A stretch of 64,000 nt of DNA from Rhizobium mayense (GTDB lineage Bacteria > Pseudomonadota > Alphaproteobacteria > Rhizobiales > Rhizobiaceae). Position 1 is the stretch's first letter, and each line of letters opens with the position of its first letter. The stretch is taken from the NCBI RefSeq assembly GCF_030272705.1, contig NZ_JARFYM010000017.1, positions 62,001 through 126,000 on the forward strand, given 5' to 3'. The notes under the pieces were generated by a model that was not told where the DNA came from, ran no database searches, and saw only the letters and a program-made list of their open reading frames with translations. Position numbers and translations under genes: made by a program. Positions 52,442 through 59,455 of the stretch are shown piece after piece.

Positions 52442-52596
52442 GAGCGAAAGCCTCCAACAAGCTTAAGGTTGCTAGAAAGGGCAGCCGAAACGCCCGCGAA
52501 CACTGAACTCATCAGCGAGGTTTCGGCTGCTCGGCGCAGGGGGACAGGCGCCAGAAGCGGTAAAGCGCTGTCGATTTCGCCGTGAATTTTGGGCAT
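52438..52596 (-). CDS. short protein coupled to DnaA-like gene
   Basis: 52 residues, MPKIHGEIDSALPLLAPVPL start, Ser/Ala/Leu-rich. Its TGA overlaps the next ATG, which supports translation, but the ribosome site is weak and composition is low complexity. The frame remains open further upstream opposite a plus-strand gene. Confidence 0.35.
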   Translation of the reverse strand: MPKIHGEIDSALPLLAPVPLRRAAETSLMSSVFAGVSAALSSNLKLVGGFRS

Positions 52597-52654
52597 TGGC
52601 GAAGGCGACGATTTCGGAGAGCGTGAGCCCATCGAACGACAGAAGGACTGCGAG

Positions 52655-53020
52655 ATGGAGGGTACCGATGCCAAGACGGCGGCTGAAATCGAGGTCAACA
52701 GGATGCTGCTGATGGAGCTGGTCGACGCGCTGAAGGCGCGCGGGGCGCTACGGGGGGAAGACATCGCCGGCGCTTTGTTGCGGGCGGAATACCGCGCCGA
52801 GCTGGCCGACAAGATTGCGGAAGAGGACGGGAAGATCATCGATTTCCACGCCTCAGAAGCGCGGCTATGCACCGCAGAATGGGAAAAGCGCTTTGGGCTG
52901 AAGCCGGAGATTTACACGCTGCGAAAGGCGCAGCACGATTGGATTTACGCAGGCGGCCAAGGAAAGAGCCCGTTGTATCCGGAGCGGGTTGTGGAGCTGT
53001 ATTCGGAGCCGGAGGAATAG
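52655..53020 (+). CDS. plus-strand phage protein inside the early region, unknown
   Basis: 121 residues from an ATG with AGAAGGA seven bases upstream. Charged, helical first half (AAEIEVNRMLLMELVDALKA) and a more ordered end (WEKRFGLKPEIYTLRKAQHD). The opposite strand here is a Ser/Ala-rich artefact-like frame, so the plus frame is the coding one. The only rightward gene besides the repressor. It could be part of the lysogenic programme. Its 3' end overlaps the small minus-strand gene. Confidence 0.6.
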   Translation: MEGTDAKTAAEIEVNRMLLMELVDALKARGALRGEDIAGALLRAEYRAELADKIAEEDGKIIDFHASEARLCTAEWEKRFGLKPEIYTLRKAQHDWIYAGGQGKSPLYPERVVELYSEPEE

Positions 53021-53168
53021 CTTCCCCGACATCGACGAGCGAGGTCTGTTCGGTGTGTATCGGACGGCGGCACTCGTCGCAAAGGGCGATGAGGCTTCTT
53101 AAGCGCTGCCGGCGAAGCTCGGCGCCGAGGCGAGCAAGCTCCGAATCATCAAAACCGATAGCGGCCAT
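52836..53168 (-). CDS. small protein after Ner, possible zinc-binding N terminus
   Basis: 110 residues; ATG shares a base with the ner stop (TGATG). The first 50 residues (FDDSELARLGAELRRQRLRS, LIALCDECRRPIHT) look real and include a CxxC pair; the tail runs antisense through the plus-strand gene for about 185 bases and looks random. The true end may be a convergent overlap. Confidence 0.45.
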   Translation of the reverse strand: MAAIGFDDSELARLGAELRRQRLRSLIALCDECRRPIHTEQTSLVDVGEAIPPAPNTAPQPAPDTTGSFLGRLRKSNRAAPFAACKSPASAQSAFPILRCIAALLRRGNR

Positions 53169-53494
53169 CACGCGGCCTCGCGTGCGGTGGCAGTGCGACG
53201 GCCGTGGCGATAATTCTCGGACGGCTGCGGCGTCCTGCGGGTGCCATCGGCGAAATAGCGGGAGAACCACAGCAATTCCGGCCGCGTATTGAGTGCGGCG
53301 GCGATCGCGCGCTCGCCGGCAAGGTGCGGCTCGTGAACGGCATTGCCGGCCGTTCCGGCGGGGAGGCCATATACCTCGTCGATCTTCGCGAGTGTGAGCT
53401 TCGCGACGATCAGCTTGCTTTTAATGCGACTAACCTCGTCGAGACGCTTGCGCTCGGCACGGCTAATCTTGCCGGTAATGGTATCAGAATGCAT
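53168..53494 (-). CDS. Ner-like DNA-binding regulator
   Basis: 108 residues. The C-terminal half (IDEVYGLPAGTAGNAVHEPH, GERAIAAALNTRPELLWFSR) matches Mu Ner/Nlp proteins, which shut down early and repressor transcription. First gene of the leftward early operon. ATG at 53494 follows GGAAGGA seven bases upstream; the frame remains open to 53725 but across the control region. N-terminal 35 residues are an extra basic helix. Confidence 0.85.
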   Translation of the reverse strand: MHSDTITGKISRAERKRLDEVSRIKSKLIVAKLTLAKIDEVYGLPAGTAGNAVHEPHLAGERAIAAALNTRPELLWFSRYFADGTRRTPQPSENYRHGRRTATAREAA

Positions 53495-53513
53495 AAAGTA
53501 ATCCTTCCAGAAG

Positions 53514-53539
53514 GGAGGTCCTGGCCGACCTCCTTTTTT
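53514..53539 (+). terminator. plus-strand intrinsic terminator before repressor
   Basis: GGAGGTC (53514-53520), loop CTGGCC, GACCTCC (53527-53533), then six T. It would stop rightward transcription coming from the plus-strand gene before it reaches the repressor. In the leftward early mRNA the same bases form a leader hairpin 20 bases before ner. Confidence 0.7.
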
Positions 53540-53547
53540 GGGGTGTA

Positions 53548-53607
53548 GAAATCTGCGAACACAGAAAGGAATAAAACTGAAATCCGTTTTTGTAAAGCGG
53601 AAATCTG
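53548..53607. promoter_or_regulatory. early control region: operators and leftward promoter
   Basis: Three copies of GAAATCyG at 53548-53555, 53579-53586 and 53600-53607; the last two extend to GAAATCyGTTTT with a 21-base period. On the minus strand TTTACA (53596-53591) and TATTCC (53573-53568) are 17 bases apart and overlap the middle copy, forming a likely early promoter. Binding by the repressor or Ner is inferred. Confidence 0.55.
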
Positions 53608-53625
53608 TTTTATTGGGGTAGAGAA

Positions 53626-54150
53626 TTGGCGCGTCCAGAAAGTGAGCCGAAAACGCCTCTTGCCGCCCGATTGCGAGAGCTACGGAGGGCAATTGGTGAG
53701 CCTGATCGAGACGAGGTTGCCGCAAAGATCGGTGTCGGGAAAAGCACGCTAGCTTCGTACGAGAGGGGAGAGTCGGAGCCGAGCGCGTCCGCTTTGGCTG
53801 CCTACAAAAGTATATTTGGCGCTAACGTCCTTTGGATTATATCGGGCGAGGGCGAAATGTTCTCTGATCCGAGCAAAGCGCCAGCTCCGAAGCGGGTCAT
53901 GGACCCGGAGCTGCTCGAAATCATCTATAAAAATGTCGAGATGGTGCACCGGGCGGCACACCTTAAAACGCCTCCGCATAAGCTCGCTGTCATTGCCGCC
54001 GAAATGTACAATGACCTATTGGGACGGGTCGTTGATGTGCGAGACAGAGCAATAGTGGAGGCGGCAATTCCGGTTTTGGGGAACGAATTGAAGGAGAGGC
54101 TGCGAGAGGCAACGAACCAGCCCGGTTCCGGCAAACGCTCGGCCTCATGA
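53626..54150 (+). CDS. phage repressor, XRE-type helix-turn-helix
   Basis: 174 residues from a TTG with GGGGTAGAG upstream. N-terminal helix-turn-helix (RDEVAAKIGVGKSTLASYER, then GESEPSASALAAYKSIFG) of the cro/cI class, then a helical C-terminal domain (HLKTPPHKLAVIAAEMYNDL). No Ser-Lys autocleavage motif is evident, so induction would not be by LexA-like cleavage. Divergent from ner, as c and ner are in Mu. Confidence 0.85.
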   Translation: MARPESEPKTPLAARLRELRRAIGEPDRDEVAAKIGVGKSTLASYERGESEPSASALAAYKSIFGANVLWIISGEGEMFSDPSKAPAPKRVMDPELLEIIYKNVEMVHRAAHLKTPPHKLAVIAAEMYNDLLGRVVDVRDRAIVEAAIPVLGNELKERLREATNQPGSGKRSAS

Positions 54151-54246
54151 TCGTCAAGCCGCGCTTGGATCAGTTGGAGTTGACAGAATAGGCGATCGCG
54201 CCCGGCTTGCATGAGGTCGGGACAACCGGATCGGTCGATCGAAGAC

Positions 54247-54271
54247 AAAAAAAATGACGCCCACGGCGTCA
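54247..54271 (-). terminator. leftward intrinsic terminator near phage end
   Basis: GACGCC (54256-54261), loop CAC, GGCGTC (54265-54270), preceded on the plus strand by eight A, so on the minus strand the stem is followed by eight T. It would stop host transcription from the ribbon-helix-helix gene entering the prophage. Confidence 0.7.
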
Positions 54272-54442
54272 GGATGGCAGCAAGAACACGCCGCTACGCA
54301 TTACGATTTCATAAAAATTCCCCGGCAAATTAATCATTTCGGATTAGGTAATGGGCCTCATGTGCGCTCGCAAGTGGCGAGTGTGGGAGTGCCTCAAAAA
54401 GTCATAGGTTGAGAAAAAGCGCACCATTCCCGATGGTACGGC

Positions 54443-54652
54443 TCAAGATTCGGACGGCTCTTCCGCTTCGCGCTCGATGCGCTCAAGCTCTTTTTCGACA
54501 GCAGTGCGAATGAAATCCGCGCGATTATTCTTGCCGACCAGGGCGTCAATTCGCTCCGCCATGCCTTCCGGCAGACGTACGAGTGTAGGTTTCACTTTGA
54601 GTGGCGGACGACCCATACGGCGGGAACTAACCGATATCGGAAAGTTAGTCAA
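54443..54652 (-). CDS. ribbon-helix-helix regulator
   Basis: 69 residues from a TTG with AAGGAG six bases upstream. KPTLVRLPEGMAERIDALVG followed by KNNRADFIRTAVEKELERIE is the strand-helix-helix of the CopG/Arc type. No partner toxin gene is adjacent, so it may be a lone regulator. Its promoter region holds long CGATATCG palindromes, so it probably represses itself. Just outside the tentative phage end, hence host or unrelated insert. Confidence 0.75.
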   Translation of the reverse strand: MTNFPISVSSRRMGRPPLKVKPTLVRLPEGMAERIDALVGKNNRADFIRTAVEKELERIEREAEEPSES

Positions 54653-54711
54653 TTTAGGCTCCTTGGTCGGAATAAGCGATATCGGTTATATTTATAAACG
54701 ATATCGCTTAT
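54632..54711. promoter_or_regulatory. palindromic operator of ribbon-helix-helix gene
   Basis: CGATATCG occurs at 54632-54639, 54677-54684 and 54699-54706. The last two are part of perfect 13-base inverted arms, 54672-54684 and 54699-54711, around an AT-rich centre that would contain the promoter. Spacing of the two inner copies is 22 bases. Confidence 0.6.
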
Positions 54712-55185
54712 AAGCTCAATCAAAAAGCGATTGAGTGCCTGCCGAGAATGGCGGTGAAAGGGCCGCTTGCAGGTTCGGAAGCCGCATCGGTGGCTTTAGG
54801 AGACTGATTTCGTTAGGAAAAGAGCGGAAAATCGCGAAGATGCAAGGCGTTTGCATCTTCAAATTAGAAAATCGCCGGCTGAGCGGTCGCCGATCGATGC
54901 CAACCGCCAAACCCTCAAAGTCGGCCCAATGTCGATTTATCAATGCTTTAAAGTCGCGTGAGGGCGTTTTAAAGTGTGTTTACGGGCCGCCTTGAAGTTT
55001 TGGCTCCAGCCACCGCCGGCGCGGCCGCCTCGGCGACTTATCCGCCGAAGGCCGTGTCAAAACTGGATGGCGTGCAATGTCGGAAGCTGCCACCGAACGC
55101 CTTGATTTCGCGGCCTTTTTCGATACTTCCCGTCTTTTCCCAGATAATCCCGGATCTTCGCATAGTGTGTGTCAAACAACAGCCG
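54712..55185. other. non-coding stretch with perfect 10-bp stem-loop
   Basis: No credible gene. GAAGATGCAA (54836-54845) and TTGCATCTTC (54851-54860) form a perfect stem with loop GGCGT. GAAAATCGC occurs twice (54827-54835, 54867-54875), flanking it. No T-run. Could be an sRNA or remnant; unassigned. Confidence 0.4.
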
Positions 55186-55860
55186 CTAGAATGGATTGAC
55201 GCTGTTGATGATGGCGATTTGCCGCAAAAGGACCCGGCAAATGAAGTGCGCCGCCTTGACATGATTGGTGTGGATCGCAGCTTCGCTGTGCTTCCAGCCG
55301 CAAGTTGATCGGCGACGTCGGTGTCGTCGAGTTTCACGCGGATGACGAGCGGCAGACTTTGGATCGCTCTTGAATTGACGGCCGTTCCCGAAATCTGAGT
55401 CTGGCCACTGACGACAACCTGCAAAACACTTTCGACCTGCCCGGTGTAGATCTTGCCTGGAATGAATTTAAAGTTGACTTCAACCGGTTGCCCGGTGTCG
55501 ACGTATCGGGCATCGATCTGCGGTATCTCGACGCCGATAATGGTTTCCGCTGAGTCGATGAAGGCCATGACCAGCGTTAGCGGGAGATTGGCAACAAGCG
55601 CACCTTTTCGAAGCGCAAGGTTCGTCACGCATCCGTCGGCGGGGGTGAGAGCGACAGTTTTGTCGAGGTTCCATTTGGCCTCAGCGATCCCCGCCCGCAA
55701 TTGCTCTACTTCCACCTGCGCCTGTTCGACGTCGTCAGCACGGCCAGTACCTCTCGCACGGAGCTCCGTTGTCTCCGATACGCGGAGCTGGCCGAGTGCG
55801 AGCTTGGCCTTCAATGCATCAAGTTTTGCCTGATAGGACACGGGATCGATCCGCCGATCC
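55186..55860 (-). pseudogene. HlyD-family membrane fusion protein remnant
   Basis: The frame with IDPVSYQAKLDALKAKLALG, DVEQAQVEVEQLRAGIAEAK and PADGCVTNLALRKGALV is clear HlyD/EmrA-type adaptor sequence. Near 55280 a one-base loss shifts the frame: the expected C terminus (AIHTNHVKAAHFICRVLLRQ, ending SVNPF and a stop at 55186-55188) is in the neighbouring frame. The N-terminal membrane segment and first lipoyl half are missing, so the gene is broken at both ends. No efflux partner is nearby. Confidence 0.75.
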
Positions 55861-56193
55861 ATGCGAAGACGTCGACGATGCTCACGGAAGCCTCCATCGA
55901 TGGCAAGGACTGATCCATTGGATTTTAACTCAACCCGCCGTTTGCTGCCGTTGGGAGTACGCAACTGTAAACGAGGCGCACGTTAACGGTTCCTTGGGGG
56001 CAGCGAACCGGCGATAAGAATCGAATTTGCGCTGAGGCCCGCTGCGTGCATCCCCTTTTCCTTGTCATGTCCTCTCTCTTGCGAAATTATTTTTCGCCCG
56101 AAGGTATTGGGAGACATTGAACTACTAAATTAGAGGTATACTTTCCCTCGGGTTGTGTCCGTTTCCCAAAGGCCAGACCGAAGGAGATAGCAG

Positions 56194-56676
56194 ATGAAAA
56201 AGCTGGCGGTTGCATTTGTTGCTGTATCGACCGCGCTCGTAGGTGTCGGTGACGCCTACGCATTCCCCATCGTAACACTGACGGTTCCGGAAGTTTCGAG
56301 CAAGGCGACGCCGGTGCAGTATCGTGGAAGTGACCAGGCTCGTCGCCGAACCAACCAGAATCGTCGCCCAACTTACCGCCGTCGTTCCAATCGCTGGTAT
56401 CACGGCTATCGTGGCAGTCGATATCAGCGGCGTGGCTATCGACGTAGCTCGAATGGCTGGTGGTATCCGGCTGCCGCCTTCACTGCCGGGGCGGTGATAG
56501 GCGCTGCTGCGGCCCGTCCCGCGCCGGTGCGACACGCGCCACCCGCGCGAGTAAACGGTCTTCCGGCTCGGCACGTTGAATGGTGCGCGAACAGATGGCG
56601 GACCTATCGCGTGTCAGACAACACCTTTGTACCGCGTGTCGGCGAAAGAGCGGTTTGCCGTTCGCCGTATTTTTGA
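56194..56676 (+). CDS. BA14K family exported protein
   Basis: 160 residues: signal peptide (ending GDAYA), an Arg/Tyr/Trp-rich basic middle, a Gly/Ala hydrophobic stretch (AAAFTAGAVIGAAAARPAP) and the C-terminal BA14K domain HVEWCANRWRTYRVSDNTFV with CRSPYF at the end. The family was named from a Brucella immunoreactive protein with lectin-like activity. GAAGGAGAT ribosome site. Alone on its strand here. Confidence 0.85.
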   Translation: MKKLAVAFVAVSTALVGVGDAYAFPIVTLTVPEVSSKATPVQYRGSDQARRRTNQNRRPTYRRRSNRWYHGYRGSRYQRRGYRRSSNGWWYPAAAFTAGAVIGAAAARPAPVRHAPPARVNGLPARHVEWCANRWRTYRVSDNTFVPRVGERAVCRSPYF

Positions 56677-56813
56677 TCGAAACGCTGCCAAATAGCGACA
56701 GCTTCGGCCCGCCACACTCCGATGGCGGGTTAGCCTCCGCAGGAACGTCAACAACTTTAGCGAAGGCGTTCGGAACTCCGTCGAGACAGGCGCGAGGTTG
56801 TTTGCAACCCTTG

Positions 56814-57130
56814 GCCTTCATCGTGTTCTGAATCGAGATGACTTTTCCCTTCTCCACCGAAACGAGGCGCTCTTTGTCACCGCCTGCCAGGCTCGACATT
56901 GGTACGCCGACCAGGAACACACCAAAGGCGTCGCCATTGGCGGCATTGTTCTGATCTTTCGACAGCGCCGTGAGCTTGCCTTGCTCGGTCGCGAGCTCAC
57001 GGCCAAGCGCGCTGCAATCGAGGTTGGATTAAGCGGCTATTGGAATTTCAGTCGGTACAATGGCATCGGGACGCTTTGCACATGCTGGCAGTGGCAGCAG
57101 CGCAGGCACTGCTAATGTCTTGGTTTTCAT
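56814..57130 (-). pseudogene. lipoprotein gene with premature stop
   Basis: From the ATG at 57130 the frame reads MKTKTLAVPALLPLPACAKR, with a lipobox-like LPAC, and hits TAA at 57031-57029 (codon 34). The same frame then continues as ELATEQGKLTALSKDQNNAA and FGVFLVGVPMSSLAGGDKER, which looks like the mature part of a small rhizobial lipoprotein, to KAKGC. A TAT or TAC to TAA change would explain it. No stop is met after KGC, so the 3' end may be altered as well. Confidence 0.6.
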
Positions 57131-57379
57131 AAAGGTGCCCAATAATGATTCTTTATGATTGCCAACGACCTATGCGAGTGTGTGGAAGTAAGGCAACCGT
57201 CGGAGTCAAAATACCGACGGTGAGGGAAAGCTGTGGCCAGGCTTGTGAACCGGCTCGCGCACGCCTGGGGTTGGCGGCCACGGAGCAGGCGCTGGCCTGT
57301 GGTGAATTGGCGACCCTGCGACCGTCTGTTTCAAAGAAGCCGTGTATGAACTTGCCGAAGTCGTGCCGTACTAAACACC

Positions 57380-58255
57380 CTAGTCTGCCTGCCCTCGGAA
57401 TGATGGCGCAGCAATGTTCATGCCCAACTCGGTGATCAGCTTGCGGCGAAGAGCCGTGACGTAGTCCTTTGCTCCCGTCGATTCTATGACGAAGGATTGC
57501 GGGCCGCCAATGACGGATCGGGCGAAATAGGATGCCAGCGGTTGCTCGGGATTCTCCCTCTCCGGCGGGATGACGATCGCATTGATCGTGTATCCCCTGG
57601 CGATGGCGTTCAACCGGCTCGGAGGAACGGGAAGACCATCATTGTTTTCGCCATTGGACGAGATGTCGATCACTTTCTTCATTGCTTTTCCCGGGAACTG
57701 ATCGAGCAGAAGACTTCCGACGTCGATGGCCGAGGAAATGGATGTTCCGCCGCGGCTGCGGACATAGCCGGTATCACCTTTCTTGCGAATCACCACCGCG
57801 GCTGCATCTGCATCTTCCGGCCCGCAAATGGTCGTCCAAGGCAGCACAGTGCGGATGTGGCCGCGACCTGACCATTCAAAATAAGCCACGCCGATACAGC
57901 CGTAATAGTTCTGCGAGATGGCTTTGATGATCTCGGGCGAGGTCAATGCTGCGGCATGGCCCTCGCGCTGCAAGTCGGCAGTGTCGGGATCAATTGACGC
58001 CGAGTAATCGACTGCGAATACGATGGCAGCATCAACGTTGGCAGCATGTGCTGGCAGGCCCCAAAAGACCGAAATCGCGAGCGCTCCAGCCAGCTTTGAC
58101 AATGAATTGCCCCGCCCTGCCAGTCTACTGGCCAGCCGTTCCGTCAGACCCGCTATTTTGCCCCTGAATATCGGCCGCGCCCGTTCGCGAAGGGAGACCG
58201 GTTTGCACAAGGGGTCGACGTTCTGACGCTCGCTTTCGAACATGTCATTCTCCAT
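57380..58255 (-). CDS. DUF1194 protein (von Willebrand A-like)
   Basis: 291 residues: basic N terminus, membrane/signal segment (LAGALAISVFWGLPAHAANV), then AIVFAVDYSASIDPDTADLQ, a DxSxS-like MIDAS motif, and RGGTSISSAIDVGSLLLDQF, KKVIDISSNGENNDGL. Matches DUF1194, exported vWA-like proteins of rhizobia. Ligand unknown. The start may be the internal ATG at 58243. Followed 28 bases upstream by the EamA transporter gene on the same strand, perhaps one transcript. Confidence 0.82.
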   Translation of the reverse strand: MENDMFESERQNVDPLCKPVSLRERARPIFRGKIAGLTERLASRLAGRGNSLSKLAGALAISVFWGLPAHAANVDAAIVFAVDYSASIDPDTADLQREGHAAALTSPEIIKAISQNYYGCIGVAYFEWSGRGHIRTVLPWTTICGPEDADAAAVVIRKKGDTGYVRSRGGTSISSAIDVGSLLLDQFPGKAMKKVIDISSNGENNDGLPVPPSRLNAIARGYTINAIVIPPERENPEQPLASYFARSVIGGPQSFVIESTGAKDYVTALRRKLITELGMNIAAPSFRGQAD

Positions 58256-58282
58256 CTCAACAACTTGCAGCTTTTAAAACGA

Positions 58283-59371
58283 TCAATAGGTGGAAATCTG
58301 GCGGTGCCTCGGCTCCCGCGGCGGTTGGCAGCCATCCGATTCCTCCACATGACGTGAATTGGCGGTGGGATCGCCCGCCTTAGCCGCGGGCGCAGCGGCA
58401 AAGGCACGGACCGCATCGACGGGTTGGATCGAACCGGCTCGCATTGGCGCCGTTGCCGACGTTGTCCGGCTCGACATCGCAACGGATAGGATCGCTCCGA
58501 GGATGATTGCTCCGCCCAATGCTCCGCTGCTGGAGAACCGCTCGCCGAGAAAGATTGCTCCGCCCAATGCCCCGAAAATGCTTTCGGCGCTGACAATCAC
58601 GGCGGCATGGCTGGCCGAGGTGAAGCGCAAGGCGACAATCTGTATGCCGAAAGCGATCGAGGTGGAAAATACGCCGAGTACCATCAGTTCGGGGCCAGCC
58701 GCGAGCATAGCCGCCAGCGACGGGTTTCCGTAGATGGCCCCGAGCGGCAGCGCGAATGCAGCGCCTCCGAGGAACTGCGCCGCAGCTGCCGTCAGCGGAC
58801 GGGCATAAGCCTGAATGTGCCGCCCCAACTCGACAGCCCAAACTGCATAGCAGGCGGCCGAGATGATGGCAGTGAGGTCGCCGCTATTGAAACCGGAGAT
58901 CCCTCCCGACAAGAGCAGGGTGCCGACCAGTGTCAGCATGGCGGCGACCGTGAGGTTCATTGTTGGATGCTCGCCCATGAGCAGCCACGCGGCCAGCGGT
59001 GTCATCACTGTCGCCGTGCTGATCAGGAAACTTGCGTTGGTGACGGTCGCGCCGAGATAGCAGAGTTGCTGGAGCGCGACCGATACGGCAAACAGCGCGG
59101 CTACTCTGGCCAAACTGAGAAAATAGCGCGACCCGACCGCCATTCGCCCTTCGGTCAGGACAAAGGGCAGCACGAGCAGCCCGCCGATCAGACAGCGCAG
59201 GCCCACTGCGCTCAGCGCGTCGAGATGATCAAGCACCGTCTTTTGCGCGACATTGCCGAATCCCCACAAAGCGGCTGCAAACAGCAACAGCAAATTGGCT
59301 CTGGTTCCAGACACGCGTAACCCCCCGAGCCAAGGCCTGAGTTGACTCGATTGCCCTAATTTAGCAATCAT
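58283..59371 (-). CDS. EamA/DMT-family transporter
   Basis: 362 residues with ten hydrophobic segments in two EamA repeats; NLLLLFAAALWGFGNVAQKT opens repeat one and GDLTAIISAACYAVWAVELG repeat two, followed by ESIFGALGGAIFLGERFSSS. Likely exports a metabolite; substrate unknown. The GTG at 59314 after GGGGGG could be the true start. A 60-residue Ala/Pro-rich cytoplasmic tail after the last helix is unusual for the family. Confidence 0.85.
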   Translation of the reverse strand: MIAKLGQSSQLRPWLGGLRVSGTRANLLLLFAAALWGFGNVAQKTVLDHLDALSAVGLRCLIGGLLVLPFVLTEGRMAVGSRYFLSLARVAALFAVSVALQQLCYLGATVTNASFLISTATVMTPLAAWLLMGEHPTMNLTVAAMLTLVGTLLLSGGISGFNSGDLTAIISAACYAVWAVELGRHIQAYARPLTAAAAQFLGGAAFALPLGAIYGNPSLAAMLAAGPELMVLGVFSTSIAFGIQIVALRFTSASHAAVIVSAESIFGALGGAIFLGERFSSSGALGGAIILGAILSVAMSSRTTSATAPMRAGSIQPVDAVRAFAAAPAAKAGDPTANSRHVEESDGCQPPREPRHRQISTY

Positions 59372-59455
59372 AGATTATTGACCGTCACGGCAACGCTTGG
59401 TTGGGGCCTTAAAGCGTTAGTTTTGAGTTAGAATTTCGTGAGGGTGGGAGAGAAA

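Larger units (their letters stand above)
16012..54288. mobile_element. Mu-like transposable prophage, apparently complete
   Basis: About 38.3 kb with the order repressor, Ner, transposase A, ATPase B, GemA, Mor, lysis, terminase, portal, head, contractile tail, baseplate, fibre, modification gene: the Mu plan reversed in the window. No frame disruptions were seen in structural genes, so it may be functional. Exact ends are tentative: TG at 16012 and CA at 54287-54288, flanked by CGCCGC on both sides (16006-16011 and 54289-54294). Presence of the prophage is certain, its limits are good to a few hundred bases. Confidence 0.9.

Noticed and set aside
52597..52872. Upstream extension of the short minus-strand gene before the DnaA-like gene
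   Set aside because: Extremely Ser/Ala-rich and antisense to a convincing plus-strand gene with a ribosome site; only the last 52 codons were kept, at low confidence.
54716..54995. Overlapping short frames on both strands in the region right of the ribbon-helix-helix gene
   Set aside because: Both are random-looking, overlap each other fully, and lack ribosome sites.
55217..55231. CGCAAAAGGACCCGG as a partner of the phage-end repeats
   Set aside because: It lies in the conserved LLRQIA coding region of the HlyD remnant, so the similarity is explained by coding constraint.
57145..57435. A 96-codon plus-strand frame with several cysteines
   Set aside because: No ribosome site, no recognisable protein features, and it ends inside the DUF1194 gene on the other strand.
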